Positions 1 through 7,755 of a DNA stretch of 26,094 nt are shown piece after piece (position 1 is the stretch's first letter; each line of letters starts with the position of its first letter). The stretch is from Spirochaetaceae bacterium (GTDB lineage Bacteria; Spirochaetota; Spirochaetia; Treponematales; Breznakiellaceae): the NCBI GenBank assembly GCA_031279965.1, contig JAITHM010000015.1, forward strand, positions 1 to 26,094, given 5' to 3'. Position numbers and translations under genes: made by a program. The notes under the pieces were generated by a model. The model did no database searches. It was not told the DNA's origin and saw nothing but the letters and a program-made list of their open reading frames with translations.

Positions 1-1284
1 GTGGCGGTAGACACGAGCGCGACGAAGGCTCTTGGCCTGTTGGATGTAACCAACGCCGGTATTCGGATTTCTAACCCGAATGAATTCGCACTGTTGGGAG
101 ATGTCAGTAAAAAAGATAAAGACTTCGCGCTTTCAAGCGACATAGACCTTGAAGATTCCGGTATCTGGATTGGTCCCGAAAATTACAGCGGGCATTTCTA
201 CGGCAACGGCTACACGATTAAGAACCTGGTACTCCAACCAAGCGGCTCTAGTAGTAATAGAAATCTTGGATTATTTAAGAGCGTACGGTCAAATGCTGAG
301 ATTAAGGATTTTACGCTGGAAGTTTCAACAGTAAATGAGACTTCAATCTATGCTGGAGGTATCTTTTTTGGCGGAGTTGTCGGCACACTTCCTACTGCTG
401 GAACGGGCGGCGTTGCTGCTGCTACCAACGTTATTATCGAAAAAGTGGTGGTAAAAGGGACACTTGCGATTGGCGGCACTAACGATTATCTCGACATAGG
501 GGGGGTAATCGGCGTTATGGAGCACGGCACCTCGGTAGAGATCAAGCGGTGTGTCTCTGAACTTGATATAGCCCTTAATGGTACGGCACCAAACACTAAG
601 ACATTCTGTTCGTTTGGCGGCTTGGTTGGTACGACGACCGGCATACTTCTCATCGAGAACAGTTATGCAACAGGCACTATTAATGTCTACCACAACAGCG
701 GCGATCTCATGCTGCGGGCTGGAGGCTTTGTTGGCTCTACATGGAAAGGCAGCGCCGCCGATGGCGGTTTTATCACTATCAACAACAGCTATACGGCAGG
801 AACTATTATTGCCGAGAAAAACTCCACCACTGGATGGTCTGTATCAGGCTCTTATACTGAATTGAGCGCGGGCGGCTTTTTAGGTTCGCTATCAGGCGAT
901 GCCAACGATAGCACCATAACAATTAGCAATTCGGCAGCGCTGAACGGGTCGGTTCTCGCACTTTGTTCAACAAGCCCAACTACAACATACGGATCATTCG
1001 GCATCACCCGGGCAAACTATGGCCGGCTTATCGGCTCAGTCTTTAATAATGCTGCCAGCGGTGTTTCTGTTTCCGGTAACATCGCGCTGGAGAGCATGAA
1101 GCTTGGCTATACGACACCTGGCAGTACATTCTCTGGTACAAGTGACGCTAACGGACGCGAAGGCGAAACTGTCACGGCAGAGACGCTGAAAACGCCTGGT
1201 TATTGGACGACGACTCTTAACTGGGATGCAAACATCTGGGACTTCAGCAAGGTTTCAACTGGAAGCTTGCCCACATTAAAGTAA
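1..1284 (+). CDS. GLUG-repeat surface protein, probably a C-terminal part
   Basis: The 427 residues are Gly/Ser/Thr/Asn-rich and contain repeated GLUG-type units, typical of right-handed beta-helix surface proteins. After an FYGNGYTIKNL segment (about 67-76), repeats of the form GG-hydrophobic-G followed by xNSYxxGTI appear at about 119-128, 167-190, 206-228, 240-268 and 290-316. The protein ends in a WDFSKVSTGSLPTLK tail, which resembles the natural end of this protein type. An in-frame GTG sits exactly at base 1, but there is no signal peptide and no visible upstream ribosome site, so I infer that the gene continues to the left and only its 3' part is here. The family is known from extracellular adhesins and IgA-peptidase-like proteins; the role here is unknown. 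Beta-helix/GLUG assignment is fairly sure; substrate is not. Confidence 0.75.
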   Translation: MAVDTSATKALGLLDVTNAGIRISNPNEFALLGDVSKKDKDFALSSDIDLEDSGIWIGPENYSGHFYGNGYTIKNLVLQPSGSSSNRNLGLFKSVRSNAEIKDFTLEVSTVNETSIYAGGIFFGGVVGTLPTAGTGGVAAATNVIIEKVVVKGTLAIGGTNDYLDIGGVIGVMEHGTSVEIKRCVSELDIALNGTAPNTKTFCSFGGLVGTTTGILLIENSYATGTINVYHNSGDLMLRAGGFVGSTWKGSAADGGFITINNSYTAGTIIAEKNSTTGWSVSGSYTELSAGGFLGSLSGDANDSTITISNSAALNGSVLALCSTSPTTTYGSFGITRANYGRLIGSVFNNAASGVSVSGNIALESMKLGYTTPGSTFSGTSDANGREGETVTAETLKTPGYWTTTLNWDANIWDFSKVSTGSLPTLK

Positions 1285-1298
1285 GTTTCAGGGTTATA

Positions 1299-1334
1299 GA
1301 TTTTGAGCGTGGGCATAAGCTCACGCTCAAAATC
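1299..1334. repeat. Near-perfect 16-bp inverted repeat between convergent genes
   Basis: Arms 1299-1314 and 1319-1334 pair over 16 bp with a single G-T wobble around the 4-base loop ATAA. It lies between the end of the GLUG gene (1284) and the end of the VWA gene (1386), where a shared terminator is expected. Unlike the usual bidirectional terminator, the T-run is in the left arm and the A-run in the right arm, and no T-tract follows on either strand. It may still stop transcription or protect 3' ends. Confidence 0.6.
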
Positions 1335-1385
1335 GCACACCTCGCTGCCACGAGTCCTGCGGATTTTAGAAATAGCTTTTAACAA

Positions 1386-2516
1386 TCAAGGATCATCACT
1401 TTGCTGCCGCGAATCCGGCGAGTTGGGGGTAAGCGTTGCAATAACAGAGATTCCCAGAAAAAACAGAGCGGCGATGATAAAAAGATGCCATTTTGAACCG
1501 GCTTCTTCGCGCAGTATCCACGCTGAATCCCCCGCAAGCGGGAAAATTTTTTCAGCAAGGATTTTAAGCACATCGCTGTTATTGCCATCAATATAAATGC
1601 CGTCACAACGTTCAACAGCGTTTCGTAAGGCGGCGGCTTGCAGAGAACTCCGGACAAATTCAGGCCGCCCATCCGGCATAAACGTACCACCGGGAACAAG
1701 CGCGCCGCCTGTCGAGCCAAGTCCTATGGCAACGATGTTAATGTCCCGCGCCCGCGCCCGTTCAACGGCATGGGATAGCGAACCGGAAAGCGCCTCGCCA
1801 TCCGAAAGCAAGATTATATGCCGTCCTGCCGGCGCGTTTTCCAAAAAGGCCTCCGTTGCCGTGTCAATAAGCGCTTCAAGATTCGTGCCCCGTGATGTCA
1901 TCGCATCCGCAGAAAGCGCATCAAGCACACCCCGCACCGCTTCCGTATCCGCGGTAAGCGGAACGGCAAGAACACCGCTGCCTTTGCCCAGCACGACGGC
2001 AAAACGCAGATACATCATCCCGCCGCCGGTAACAAGACTTGTCATAATTTCCGGATTTTCGCTTGCCGCGACGAGTGATTGCGCTATCCATGCAGCCCGT
2101 TCAAGCCGGCTTGCAGCAAGATCATCTATCTTGCCGCCAGGAAGCGGCGCGCTGTCGAGCGCCGTCATACTCCGCGAAATATCAATGGCAAGTGCGACAT
2201 CGCATCCGCGCCGGAATTCACGGACAAGGCGGCGGCCCATGTGCGGATTTGCCAGCGCACATACCAACGCCGCGAAGAAAAGTAAAAAACTCAACGATGA
2301 AATCAAATACCGGATCCGGAGGTTTAGGGCGGGATGGTTCAGATATTTGGGCGGCGGGTATCCATGCCCGCTGGAAAAAAACGTGGAAATTACCGGGAAG
2401 CGCCGTTTATAATGAATTATCATAAGAAGCGCCGCAGGAATTAACAAAAAAAGATAGTAGAAAAGTTCTGGGCGGGTAAAATTAAGCTGATGCATCGTTC
2501 CCAAACCATTGCTCAC
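1386..2516 (-). CDS. Membrane VWA-domain protein, BatB-like
   Basis: About 376 residues. The layout is Bat-type: two hydrophobic segments (about 19-35 and 70-89), a von Willebrand A domain, and a C-terminal membrane helix near the end (LFIIAALFFLGISVIATL). The metal-binding MIDAS is intact: DISRS at D112, S114 and S116, a Thr in SRGTN, and an Asp in LLSDGE. The domain should face the periplasm. I chose GTG at 2516 because AGGAG lies 7 bases upstream and GTGA overlaps the stop of the preceding VWA gene, which implies translational coupling. A later ATG (2495) has no good ribosome site. Bat proteins are linked to aerotolerance and envelope assembly, normally with a MoxR ATPase and a DUF58 protein. 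Neither is next to it here, so the function is inferred by family only. Confidence 0.82.
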   Translation of the reverse strand: MSNGLGTMHQLNFTRPELFYYLFLLIPAALLMIIHYKRRFPVISTFFSSGHGYPPPKYLNHPALNLRIRYLISSLSFLLFFAALVCALANPHMGRRLVREFRRGCDVALAIDISRSMTALDSAPLPGGKIDDLAASRLERAAWIAQSLVAASENPEIMTSLVTGGGMMYLRFAVVLGKGSGVLAVPLTADTEAVRGVLDALSADAMTSRGTNLEALIDTATEAFLENAPAGRHIILLSDGEALSGSLSHAVERARARDINIVAIGLGSTGGALVPGGTFMPDGRPEFVRSSLQAAALRNAVERCDGIYIDGNNSDVLKILAEKIFPLAGDSAWILREEAGSKWHLFIIAALFFLGISVIATLTPNSPDSRQQSDDP

Positions 2517-3517
2517 AGGAATGCTCCTAACACCATTTTCCGGGTAAGAAACGCCGCAGCGCACATAAAGGCTCCGGCAATAATCATCGGTACGTGCAGC
2601 GGCCGTTTCCGCTCGCGCACTCCCGAGCGGCTCACAGTAATTTCTGCTTCGTTCACGCGGGAAAATGCACCGGTAAACGCCTCTGCCGACGGCGCGGGCA
2701 TGAACACGCCGTTCCCTGCCGAAGCAACTTTCGCAAGCGCCTCGGGATTATAGCGCGATTCAAACATTCCTGTCCGCCTAATCCTCGTTACCGGGTCAAC
2801 ATAATCAACGGGAACTTCGCCGCTTGAACCAACAGCAATGATATACAAAGAAATATTTCTGGCAGGCAGGGTCTCGGCAGCGGTTTCCGGGTGAATCGCG
2901 CCGGCATTATTTTCACCGTCAGTTATCAATACAATAGTACGGCGCGGCGAAACAGACCCGCTTAAATGCAGTGCGGCAACAGATATACCCATACCCAGCG
3001 CAGTACCATCACCCATTTCTCCAATATAAAATGATGAAAGTTTGCTCTCCAGAGCTGCGCGGTCAGTTGTTGGCGGAACAAGCAGGGCGGCATCGTTGCC
3101 TACCGCGACAAGACCTATCGCATCGGCGGGGCGATTCCGCGAAAAATCGCGCACAAGATCAAGCGAGACATCGAACCGGCGCCGACCGGCAATGTCCAGC
3201 GCCGCCATGCTTGGACTACAGTCAATGACAAAGAGTATGTCGGCACCGCGGTCAAGCCATACCACCGCCGGAGAGACGGCGATGGGGCCGGATGCGGCCA
3301 AAAGAAGCAGCGCCGCCCCAAAAAATGTGATTATTTTACAAAATTGTCCTAGGAAGCCGGCGCTCAACGGCGCTTTGAAAATCGCACCGCCGGGCGGCCC
3401 AAGCGAAAGTGAAAGACTGAATGCTCTGCGGAAGAACCGCCCTGCAATAACAAAAGCAAATGGAGAAAGCAGTGCGGCAAGGGCAAAAACGGGGCGTTCA
3501 AAGGCAAAATTCGGCAT
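2513..3517 (-). CDS. Membrane VWA-domain protein, BatA-like
   Basis: 334 residues with hydrophobic segments at about 10-26 and 60-80, a VWA domain from about 93, and a C-terminal membrane helix at about 307-322. The MIDAS is complete: DCSPS (D99, S101, S103), T172 in GDGTALG, and D200 in LITDGEN, which strongly predicts divalent-metal-dependent ligand binding. ATG at 3517 follows GGGG 7 bases upstream. The gene begins 18 bases after the EF-G-like gene and overlaps the second VWA gene by 4 bases, so the two VWA proteins are probably made together and may form a complex. The family (BatA/Aer-type) is associated with oxidative stress tolerance and envelope integrity in Bacteroides and Leptospira. 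Its partners and exact job here are unknown. Confidence 0.85.
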   Translation of the reverse strand: MPNFAFERPVFALAALLSPFAFVIAGRFFRRAFSLSLSLGPPGGAIFKAPLSAGFLGQFCKIITFFGAALLLLAASGPIAVSPAVVWLDRGADILFVIDCSPSMAALDIAGRRRFDVSLDLVRDFSRNRPADAIGLVAVGNDAALLVPPTTDRAALESKLSSFYIGEMGDGTALGMGISVAALHLSGSVSPRRTIVLITDGENNAGAIHPETAAETLPARNISLYIIAVGSSGEVPVDYVDPVTRIRRTGMFESRYNPEALAKVASAGNGVFMPAPSAEAFTGAFSRVNEAEITVSRSGVRERKRPLHVPMIIAGAFMCAAAFLTRKMVLGAFL

Positions 3518-3535
3518 GAGCAGCCCCTATAGCAT

Positions 3536-5617
3536 CTATTCGTCCGCTTCCTGTTCACGAAACGACGCGGCGGCTTTAATAACGTCGTCAGCGCCGCGGC
3601 CGCTCAACGGTGCATAATGGCTAAATTCCATGCTGAAAGAGCCTGTTCCGCTCGTTAACGAACGCAGATCCAGTGAATAGCGAAGAATCTCGGCATGGGG
3701 TGCCTGGGCGTGTATCTCTTCAATACCGCTGCCAATTGAAGTCTGCCCCTGAATTTTGCCGCGCTTGCTTGAAAGATCACTCATCACATCACCTAAATAC
3801 TTTTCTTCAACAAACACGGTCAAATTCATTACCGGTTCAAGAAGTACCGGCGCGGCATTTTTCATCGCTTCGCGGAATGCATTACGTGCAGCAAGCTTGA
3901 ACGACAGTTCAGAAGAGTCTACTGGATGATATTTACCATCAGTAAGTTTTACTTCAACATCAACAACGGGGTAGCCAGCAAGTACACCCCGCGCCATACC
4001 TTCAACGATGCCTTTTTCCACACCAGGAATGTAATTTTTCGGTACAGCGCCGCCAAAAATCGCATTTACAAACCGGAAATGCTCTCCCCGTGGAAGCGGC
4101 GCGATTTCTAACATAACTTTGCCATATTGGCCGTGCCCGCCAGTTTGTTTTTTGTGCGTGTATTCCGCACTACCGTTTTTGGTTATCGTTTCGCGGTACG
4201 CAACGCGGGGCGTGTGCGTCTCAAGCTCAATTTTCTGACTCTGCCGCGCCTTATTCAGTACAATACTAATGTGCAACTCTCCCATTCCAGAAATTACCGT
4301 CTCTTTTGTCTCGCTGTTAAACACAGAGGCAAAGGTTTTGTCTTCTTCGGCAATGCGGCTTAAAAATTCGCCCAATTTTACATCATCTTTTTTGGAAACA
4401 GCGTTTACTGCCAGGGAATAAACAGGTTCTGGCAGTTGAAGCGGAACGAACGGGGCTACACCGGAAGAAGCCGCAATTGTATCATTTGTTTTAAGCGATG
4501 CCGATTTGGCAATTACGCCAATAGCCCCGGCAGAAAGTTCGCGCGTTTCATTCAGCTTCCTGCCCACCGCGGTAAAAAGCTTGCCGATGCGTTCCTTTTT
4601 GTTTTCGTTAACAACAATCTCACTTTCCGCCGTTAACACGCCGGAAACAACCTTAACCCACGATTGTTTACCGGAAAACTGATCATATACCGTTTTGATA
4701 ACAAGCGCCCGCAGCGGTGCGCCACGGCACACCAGCACCTCTTCTTCGCTGCCATCTTCCCGGCGCGCCCTGTCTCGGGCAGTCTCCGGCGCGGGCGCAA
4801 TATTTGTGATGAAGTCAAGAAATGCCGTTAATCCTGAATTTTTCACAGCACACATGGCAAAAGCGGGCACATACAGGTTCGAGGCCAATCCTTCGTAAAG
4901 GCCGTTGTAGACTTCTTCCGGTTCCAATGCGCCAAGGAGTATGTATTTTTCCGTGAGAATTTCATCGCTGTCCGCAGCGGCTTCCATCACACGGAGCCGC
5001 GCATCAATCGCCGCATCTTTGTATTCGGCAGGAATGGGGCCTTCTTTTTCAGCCTCGCCTGGCGGCCCGGCAAAATAGGCGACCTCTTTAAGTACATCAA
5101 TGACGCCTTTGAAAGCCGCTCCCTCGCCCATCGGTATTGTCAGCGGCACCGGCGAAATCTTGATTTTTTCTTTAATGTCGGCAAGCGCAGTGTAGTAGCC
5201 GGCACGTTCTTCATCTAGTTTTGTAACGACTATTCCCCGCGGTTTATCGCAGTCGTCAAGATGCCGCCACAGCTTGATTGTTTCAATCTGCATTCCGGCA
5301 CGGCCGTCACAAGCAAGCATCGCAAGCTCCGCGGCGCGGAATGCAAGATGAACATCGCCTGCAAAATCAGGCGCGCCGGGTGTATCAAAAAGATTAACGC
5401 CCGTACCGTTACATTCAAAATGCGCCAGCGCAGTATAAATTGAAATCCTGTGCTGAATTTCCTCCGGCGCTGAATCGCTTACTGTTTTTCCGGATTCGAT
5501 CGTTTCCGGTTTGGCAATAGCTCCGGCGCTCGAAAGTATGCGCTCAAAAAGCGTTGTTTTTCCCGTACTGCCGTGCCCGGCAATCGTCACATTCCGAATT
5601 TTCGCCGTACTTGCCAT
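3536..5617 (-). CDS. EF-G-like translational GTPase with altered G motifs
   Basis: 693 residues, collinear with elongation factor G: a GTP-binding domain (1-270), a domain II beta-barrel (about 295-380), then domains III-V ending near YAPLSGRG. It is not the canonical FusA. The P-loop reads GHGSTGKT (14-21), the switch I RGITI motif is replaced by HRISI, G3 is DTPGA (78-82) where EF-G has DTPGH, and G4 is TKLD (132-135) instead of NKxD. The DTPGH histidine positions the catalytic water in EF-G, so hydrolysis may be slow or controlled differently. Start ATG at 5617 has AGGAGG 6 bases upstream and lies 22 bases after nusG. Paralogs of this kind coexist with true EF-G in treponemes and some other bacteria; their role is not settled. 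The family assignment is certain, the function is not. Confidence 0.88.
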   Translation of the reverse strand: MASTAKIRNVTIAGHGSTGKTTLFERILSSAGAIAKPETIESGKTVSDSAPEEIQHRISIYTALAHFECNGTGVNLFDTPGAPDFAGDVHLAFRAAELAMLACDGRAGMQIETIKLWRHLDDCDKPRGIVVTKLDEERAGYYTALADIKEKIKISPVPLTIPMGEGAAFKGVIDVLKEVAYFAGPPGEAEKEGPIPAEYKDAAIDARLRVMEAAADSDEILTEKYILLGALEPEEVYNGLYEGLASNLYVPAFAMCAVKNSGLTAFLDFITNIAPAPETARDRARREDGSEEEVLVCRGAPLRALVIKTVYDQFSGKQSWVKVVSGVLTAESEIVVNENKKERIGKLFTAVGRKLNETRELSAGAIGVIAKSASLKTNDTIAASSGVAPFVPLQLPEPVYSLAVNAVSKKDDVKLGEFLSRIAEEDKTFASVFNSETKETVISGMGELHISIVLNKARQSQKIELETHTPRVAYRETITKNGSAEYTHKKQTGGHGQYGKVMLEIAPLPRGEHFRFVNAIFGGAVPKNYIPGVEKGIVEGMARGVLAGYPVVDVEVKLTDGKYHPVDSSELSFKLAARNAFREAMKNAAPVLLEPVMNLTVFVEEKYLGDVMSDLSSKRGKIQGQTSIGSGIEEIHAQAPHAEILRYSLDLRSLTSGTGSFSMEFSHYAPLSGRGADDVIKAAASFREQEADE

Positions 5618-5639
5618 ACCGCCCCTCCTGGGTTTTCAG

Positions 5640-6200
5640 TTATGCAATTTTTTCGACCTGCATTATATCAACTTCAACCGGCGTATTCCTGCCGAATATG
5701 CCGACCATCACCTTCAATTTATTTTTTTCGGCATTAACTTCTTCGATAGTGCCGGTAAACGACTCGAAGGGCCCCTCAGTTATCTTGATTTGTTCACCCA
5801 CCGCGAAGCTCTGCCGCGCCCGAGCCGGTTTTTCGCCTTTAAGTTCTCCGGATTTTTGAAGAATAAGCCGTGCTTCTTCGGGAGTAAGCGGCATTGGGCG
5901 CTTGTTCGCCGGAGTTCCGACAAAACCGTTCACTCCCTGAAGCTCGCGGAGCTGTTTACATACGCCAACCCATTCATGCGTGGGCAAATCAAGTTCAAGA
6001 AGTATATACCCAGGGAAAAATTTTTTAGTTTGAGTTCGTTTTTTGCCTTCTTTTACTTCAGTTACCTGTTCAACAGGGACTTTTACATCGCGGACAATTG
6101 TTTTATCAAGCGAAGCATCACTGATCGATTGACGAATCATCTTTTCAATTCTGTTTTCGTATCCCGAATAAACTTGAAGCACATACCATGCGGACGCCAT
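5640..6200 (-). CDS. nusG: Transcription termination/antitermination factor NusG
   Basis: 186 residues, the normal NusG size. The N-terminal NGN domain starts with WYVLQVYSGYENR and contains FFPGYILLEL (about 61-70), the RNA-polymerase-binding face. A C-terminal KOW domain follows (GEQIKITEGPFESFTGTIEEV, about 135-155), which in other bacteria contacts Rho or ribosomal protein S10. The gene starts 15 bases after secE with AGGAAAGG upstream, and lies 22 bases before the EF-G-like gene. This is the usual secE-nusG pair, but the ribosomal genes rplK-rplA that normally follow are absent. The adjacent secE argues that this is the housekeeping NusG, not a specialised RfaH/LoaP paralog. Confidence 0.97.
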   Translation of the reverse strand: MASAWYVLQVYSGYENRIEKMIRQSISDASLDKTIVRDVKVPVEQVTEVKEGKKRTQTKKFFPGYILLELDLPTHEWVGVCKQLRELQGVNGFVGTPANKRPMPLTPEEARLILQKSGELKGEKPARARQSFAVGEQIKITEGPFESFTGTIEEVNAEKNKLKVMVGIFGRNTPVEVDIMQVEKIA

Positions 6201-6215
6201 ATCCTACCTTTCCTG

Positions 6216-6395
6216 CTAAAAAATGATCTGGACACCAAGGGAAAGAAGGAAATCTACAATCCCCAAAACAGCAGCAATGAGTATTGTTGAAAGTATTACT
6301 ACTTTAACTGAACTATAAACATCTTCACGAGAAGGCCAAATAACCTTTTTTAACTCGCCGTGACATTCTTTAATAAACTGAATTACTTTACCCAT
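6216..6395 (-). CDS. secE: Preprotein translocase subunit SecE
   Basis: A 59-residue protein, the size of single-helix SecE in most bacteria. It reads an amphipathic start (MGKVIQFIKECHGELKKVIW), then the family signature W-P-S-R-E (20-24), then one membrane helix (about 33-56, VVILSTILIAAVLGIVDFLL). SecE clamps SecY in the inner-membrane export channel. GAGAGG lies 5 bases before the ATG. A promoter with a consensus -35 is just upstream, so this is the first gene of the minus-strand run to 1386. Its placement directly before nusG supports the call. Confidence 0.95.
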   Translation of the reverse strand: MGKVIQFIKECHGELKKVIWPSREDVYSSVKVVILSTILIAAVLGIVDFLLSLGVQIIF

Positions 6396-6413
6396 CGTAA
6401 CCTCTCGGGCATA

Positions 6414-6441
6414 GTTTTACCAGATTTTTGCTTTTTGTCAA
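6414..6441 (-). promoter_or_regulatory. Predicted sigma-70 promoter of secE-nusG run
   Basis: On the minus strand a perfect -35 TTGACA (6436-6441) is followed after 16 bases by TAAAAC (6414-6419). The start codon of secE lies at 6395, giving a leader of roughly a dozen bases that contains the ribosome site. Confidence 0.6.
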
Positions 6442-6462
6442 GCGGCCTTTCAGTTATATTTT

Positions 6463-6485
6463 TTGCGGCGGCCCTAGCGCCACAA
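6463..6485. repeat. Inverted repeat between divergent promoters
   Basis: Arms 6463-6470 (TTGCGGCG) and 6478-6485 (CGCCACAA) pair over 7 of 8 positions around a 7-base centre. It lies midway between the secE promoter and the promoter of the small lipoprotein gene, where an operator shared by both could sit. No regulator is known; it could also be chance. Confidence 0.35.
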
Positions 6486-6492
6486 CAATGGC

Positions 6493-6522
6493 TTGACATA
6501 TCCTGAATTTGCGGGCAAGTTA
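6493..6522 (+). promoter_or_regulatory. Possible promoter of small lipoprotein gene
   Basis: A perfect TTGACA (6493-6498) is followed after 18 bases by the weak -10 AAGTTA (6517-6522); TATGGG at 6521 would be too far. The element faces the lipoprotein gene at 6552. Confidence 0.4.
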
Positions 6523-6551
6523 TGGGAAATTATAGTTACAAGGAACACTCT

Positions 6552-6959
6552 ATGAAATTGAACCAAACCACGAGGCTATTGGCCTCGTATATTAAAATTA
6601 TAACATTTAGTGCGGTTATTGCCATTTGCCTGGCGGGATGCAAGCCGCAGGATGAGCCCCTCGGCATTATTACCATTACCGGAGAGGCCAAAGTAGGAAA
6701 GGAAGTTGTTGCCACAAGTACGGAAAATTTTGCACTGAAGAGTATGTATCGGTGGTATGTGGGTTCTGCCCCTGGTGATAGTGGTGCGAAAGAACTTGGT
6801 ACTAATGCGTCATACAGCGGAACGGATCACAACAAGCTTAACGCCATTCCACAAAGCAGTACAGGTATAGGCGCCTTGACAGGTAAGTACCTATGCGCAA
6901 TCCGCAAGCAGCCCAATGGTTTTGATCTTGTCAGCAACTGGATTGGCCCGATTGAGTAA
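6552..6959 (+). CDS. Small lipoprotein with Ig-like repeat domain
   Basis: 135 residues from ATG 6552, which has AAGGA about 9 bases upstream. An in-frame ATG at 6522 lacks a ribosome site and overlaps the promoter. The N terminus is a lipoprotein signal: a basic/polar start, a hydrophobic stretch (ITFSAVIAICLAGC) and the lipobox LAGC, then a KPQDEP linker. The mature part has one Ig-like unit (ITITGEAKVGKEVVA ... YRWYVGS ... GKYLCAIRK), like the repeated GEAxVGxxLxA/YxWY modules in treponemal surface proteins. Here a single copy is present. It is probably anchored to a membrane through the acylated Cys. No function can be assigned. A hairpin with a T-run follows the stop, so it seems monocistronic. 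Confidence 0.75.
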   Translation: MKLNQTTRLLASYIKIITFSAVIAICLAGCKPQDEPLGIITITGEAKVGKEVVATSTENFALKSMYRWYVGSAPGDSGAKELGTNASYSGTDHNKLNAIPQSSTGIGALTGKYLCAIRKQPNGFDLVSNWIGPIE

Positions 6960-6964
6960 TAAAG

Positions 6965-7014
6965 AATTATTCCAATGCCGGCAGCCCTAAGCATTATCTG
7001 GCTGGAATAATTTT
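6965..7014 (+). terminator. Rho-independent terminator after lipoprotein gene
   Basis: A perfect 10-bp stem (6965-6974 with 7003-7012), extended inward by GCCGG/CTGGC (6977-6981 with 6998-7002), is followed by TTTT ending at 7014. It starts 5 bases after the stop. The outer stem is AT-rich, so strength is uncertain. Confidence 0.6.
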
Positions 7015-7052
7015 AAGCAGCAGGGTATAGTAAAAAGCAAGGTAGGACGGCG

Positions 7053-7502
7053 TTGACAGTTAATACAAAGGCTTATGGTACTATTGATGTTGATGAGCGG
7101 CAGAAAATAACATTTCCGGCAGGACTTTTTGGGTTTGAGGCATTAAAAGATTATGTGCTTCTTGATGGCGAAAATCAGCCTTATTACTGGCTTCAATCGC
7201 TGGAAAGCGCAGGCGCTGCATTTGTGCTCATCGATCCTTTTCTCTTCCGCCCTGATTACGAGATGGATATTAATGATGATGAGTTGGCAGAAATCGGGGT
7301 AAAAAGCCCGGAAAGCGCGCTTTTTTTCTCGATTGTTACGATACCGCGTGACGGCGGCCCCATGACGGCCAATTTACAGGGCCCCATTGTAATTAACCGC
7401 GACAGTCGGCTTGGCAAACAGGTTATTTTAAACGATCCGCGCTGGACTATACGGCACGATATTCAAAAAGAACTTTCCGCATCGAAGAAGGCGCCATGCT
7501 GA
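7053..7502 (+). CDS. fliW: Flagellar assembly factor FliW
   Basis: 149 residues with the family hallmarks: an N-terminal ITFPAGLFGFEALKDYVLL segment, a YYWLQSLESAGAAFVLIDP block, and a C-terminal TANLQGPIVINRDSRLGKQVIL block. FliW binds CsrA and flagellin and so ties flagellin synthesis to filament export. The start is TTG at 7053, supported by AAGGTAGGA ending 5 bases upstream and by where homology should begin. It overlaps csrA by 7 bases (7496-7502), so the two partners are translationally coupled. In many treponemes and Bacillus, flgK-flgL precede this pair. Here flgL is about 9 kb away, and a lipoprotein gene with a terminator lies upstream, so fliW needs its own promoter. A -10-like TATAGT at 7026 lacks a good -35. 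Confidence 0.93.
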   Translation: MTVNTKAYGTIDVDERQKITFPAGLFGFEALKDYVLLDGENQPYYWLQSLESAGAAFVLIDPFLFRPDYEMDINDDELAEIGVKSPESALFFSIVTIPRDGGPMTANLQGPIVINRDSRLGKQVILNDPRWTIRHDIQKELSASKKAPC

Positions 7503-7723
7503 TACTCTCGCGCAAAACTGATGAAAAAATCGTCATAGGTGATGATATTACCGTTACAATTATTGAGCTGCGAGGAGATCAGGTGCGCGTCGGGATAAAC
7601 GCTCCCAAAACCGTAAAAGTATTTCGAGAAGAAGTGTATGCGGCAATCCGGGAAGAAAACAAAGCCGCGGCGGAATCAAATGCGGTACTTCCCAAAGTTG
7701 ATTTTCTTAAAAACACCTCATAA
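7496..7723 (+). CDS. csrA: Carbon storage/translational regulator CsrA
   Basis: 75 residues and near-complete CsrA conservation: MLILSRKTDEKIVIGDDITV, then VRVGINAPKTVKVFREEVY. Residues L4 and R44, which contact the GGA element in target mRNA, are both present. CsrA is a dimeric RNA-binding repressor that masks ribosome sites. In FliW-containing bacteria its main target is flagellin mRNA, and FliW is its antagonist. The AAGAAGG ribosome site lies inside fliW, and the start overlaps the fliW stop. The C-terminal tail after residue 55 (AAAESNAVLPKVDFLKNTS) is longer than in E. coli, as is common for FliW-dependent CsrA. Confidence 0.96.
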   Translation: MLILSRKTDEKIVIGDDITVTIIELRGDQVRVGINAPKTVKVFREEVYAAIREENKAAAESNAVLPKVDFLKNTS

Positions 7724-7755
7724 ACCGGCGCACCTGTGCTCCAAAATTCGGTTTA
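7721..7755. terminator. Weak inverted repeat between csrA and murA
   Basis: TAAACCG (7721-7727) and CGGTTTA (7749-7755) are perfect complements around a 21-base loop and contain the stop codons of both convergent genes. On the + strand a TTTTT run follows a few bases later. It may be a shared weak terminator, but the loop is long. Confidence 0.35.

Noticed and set aside
1597..2412. A 271-codon open frame on the + strand
   Set aside because: It is antisense to the VWA gene, Arg/Ser/Pro-rich as expected from a shadow frame, and lacks a ribosome site or family motifs.
3042..3617. A 191-codon + frame
   Set aside because: Shadow of the BatA-like gene and the EF-G-like end; composition is Ala/Ser/Arg-biased and no motif is seen.
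5511..6290. A 259-codon + frame across nusG and secE
   Set aside because: Fully explained as antisense of nusG, secE and the EF-G-like start, all of which have clear family motifs.
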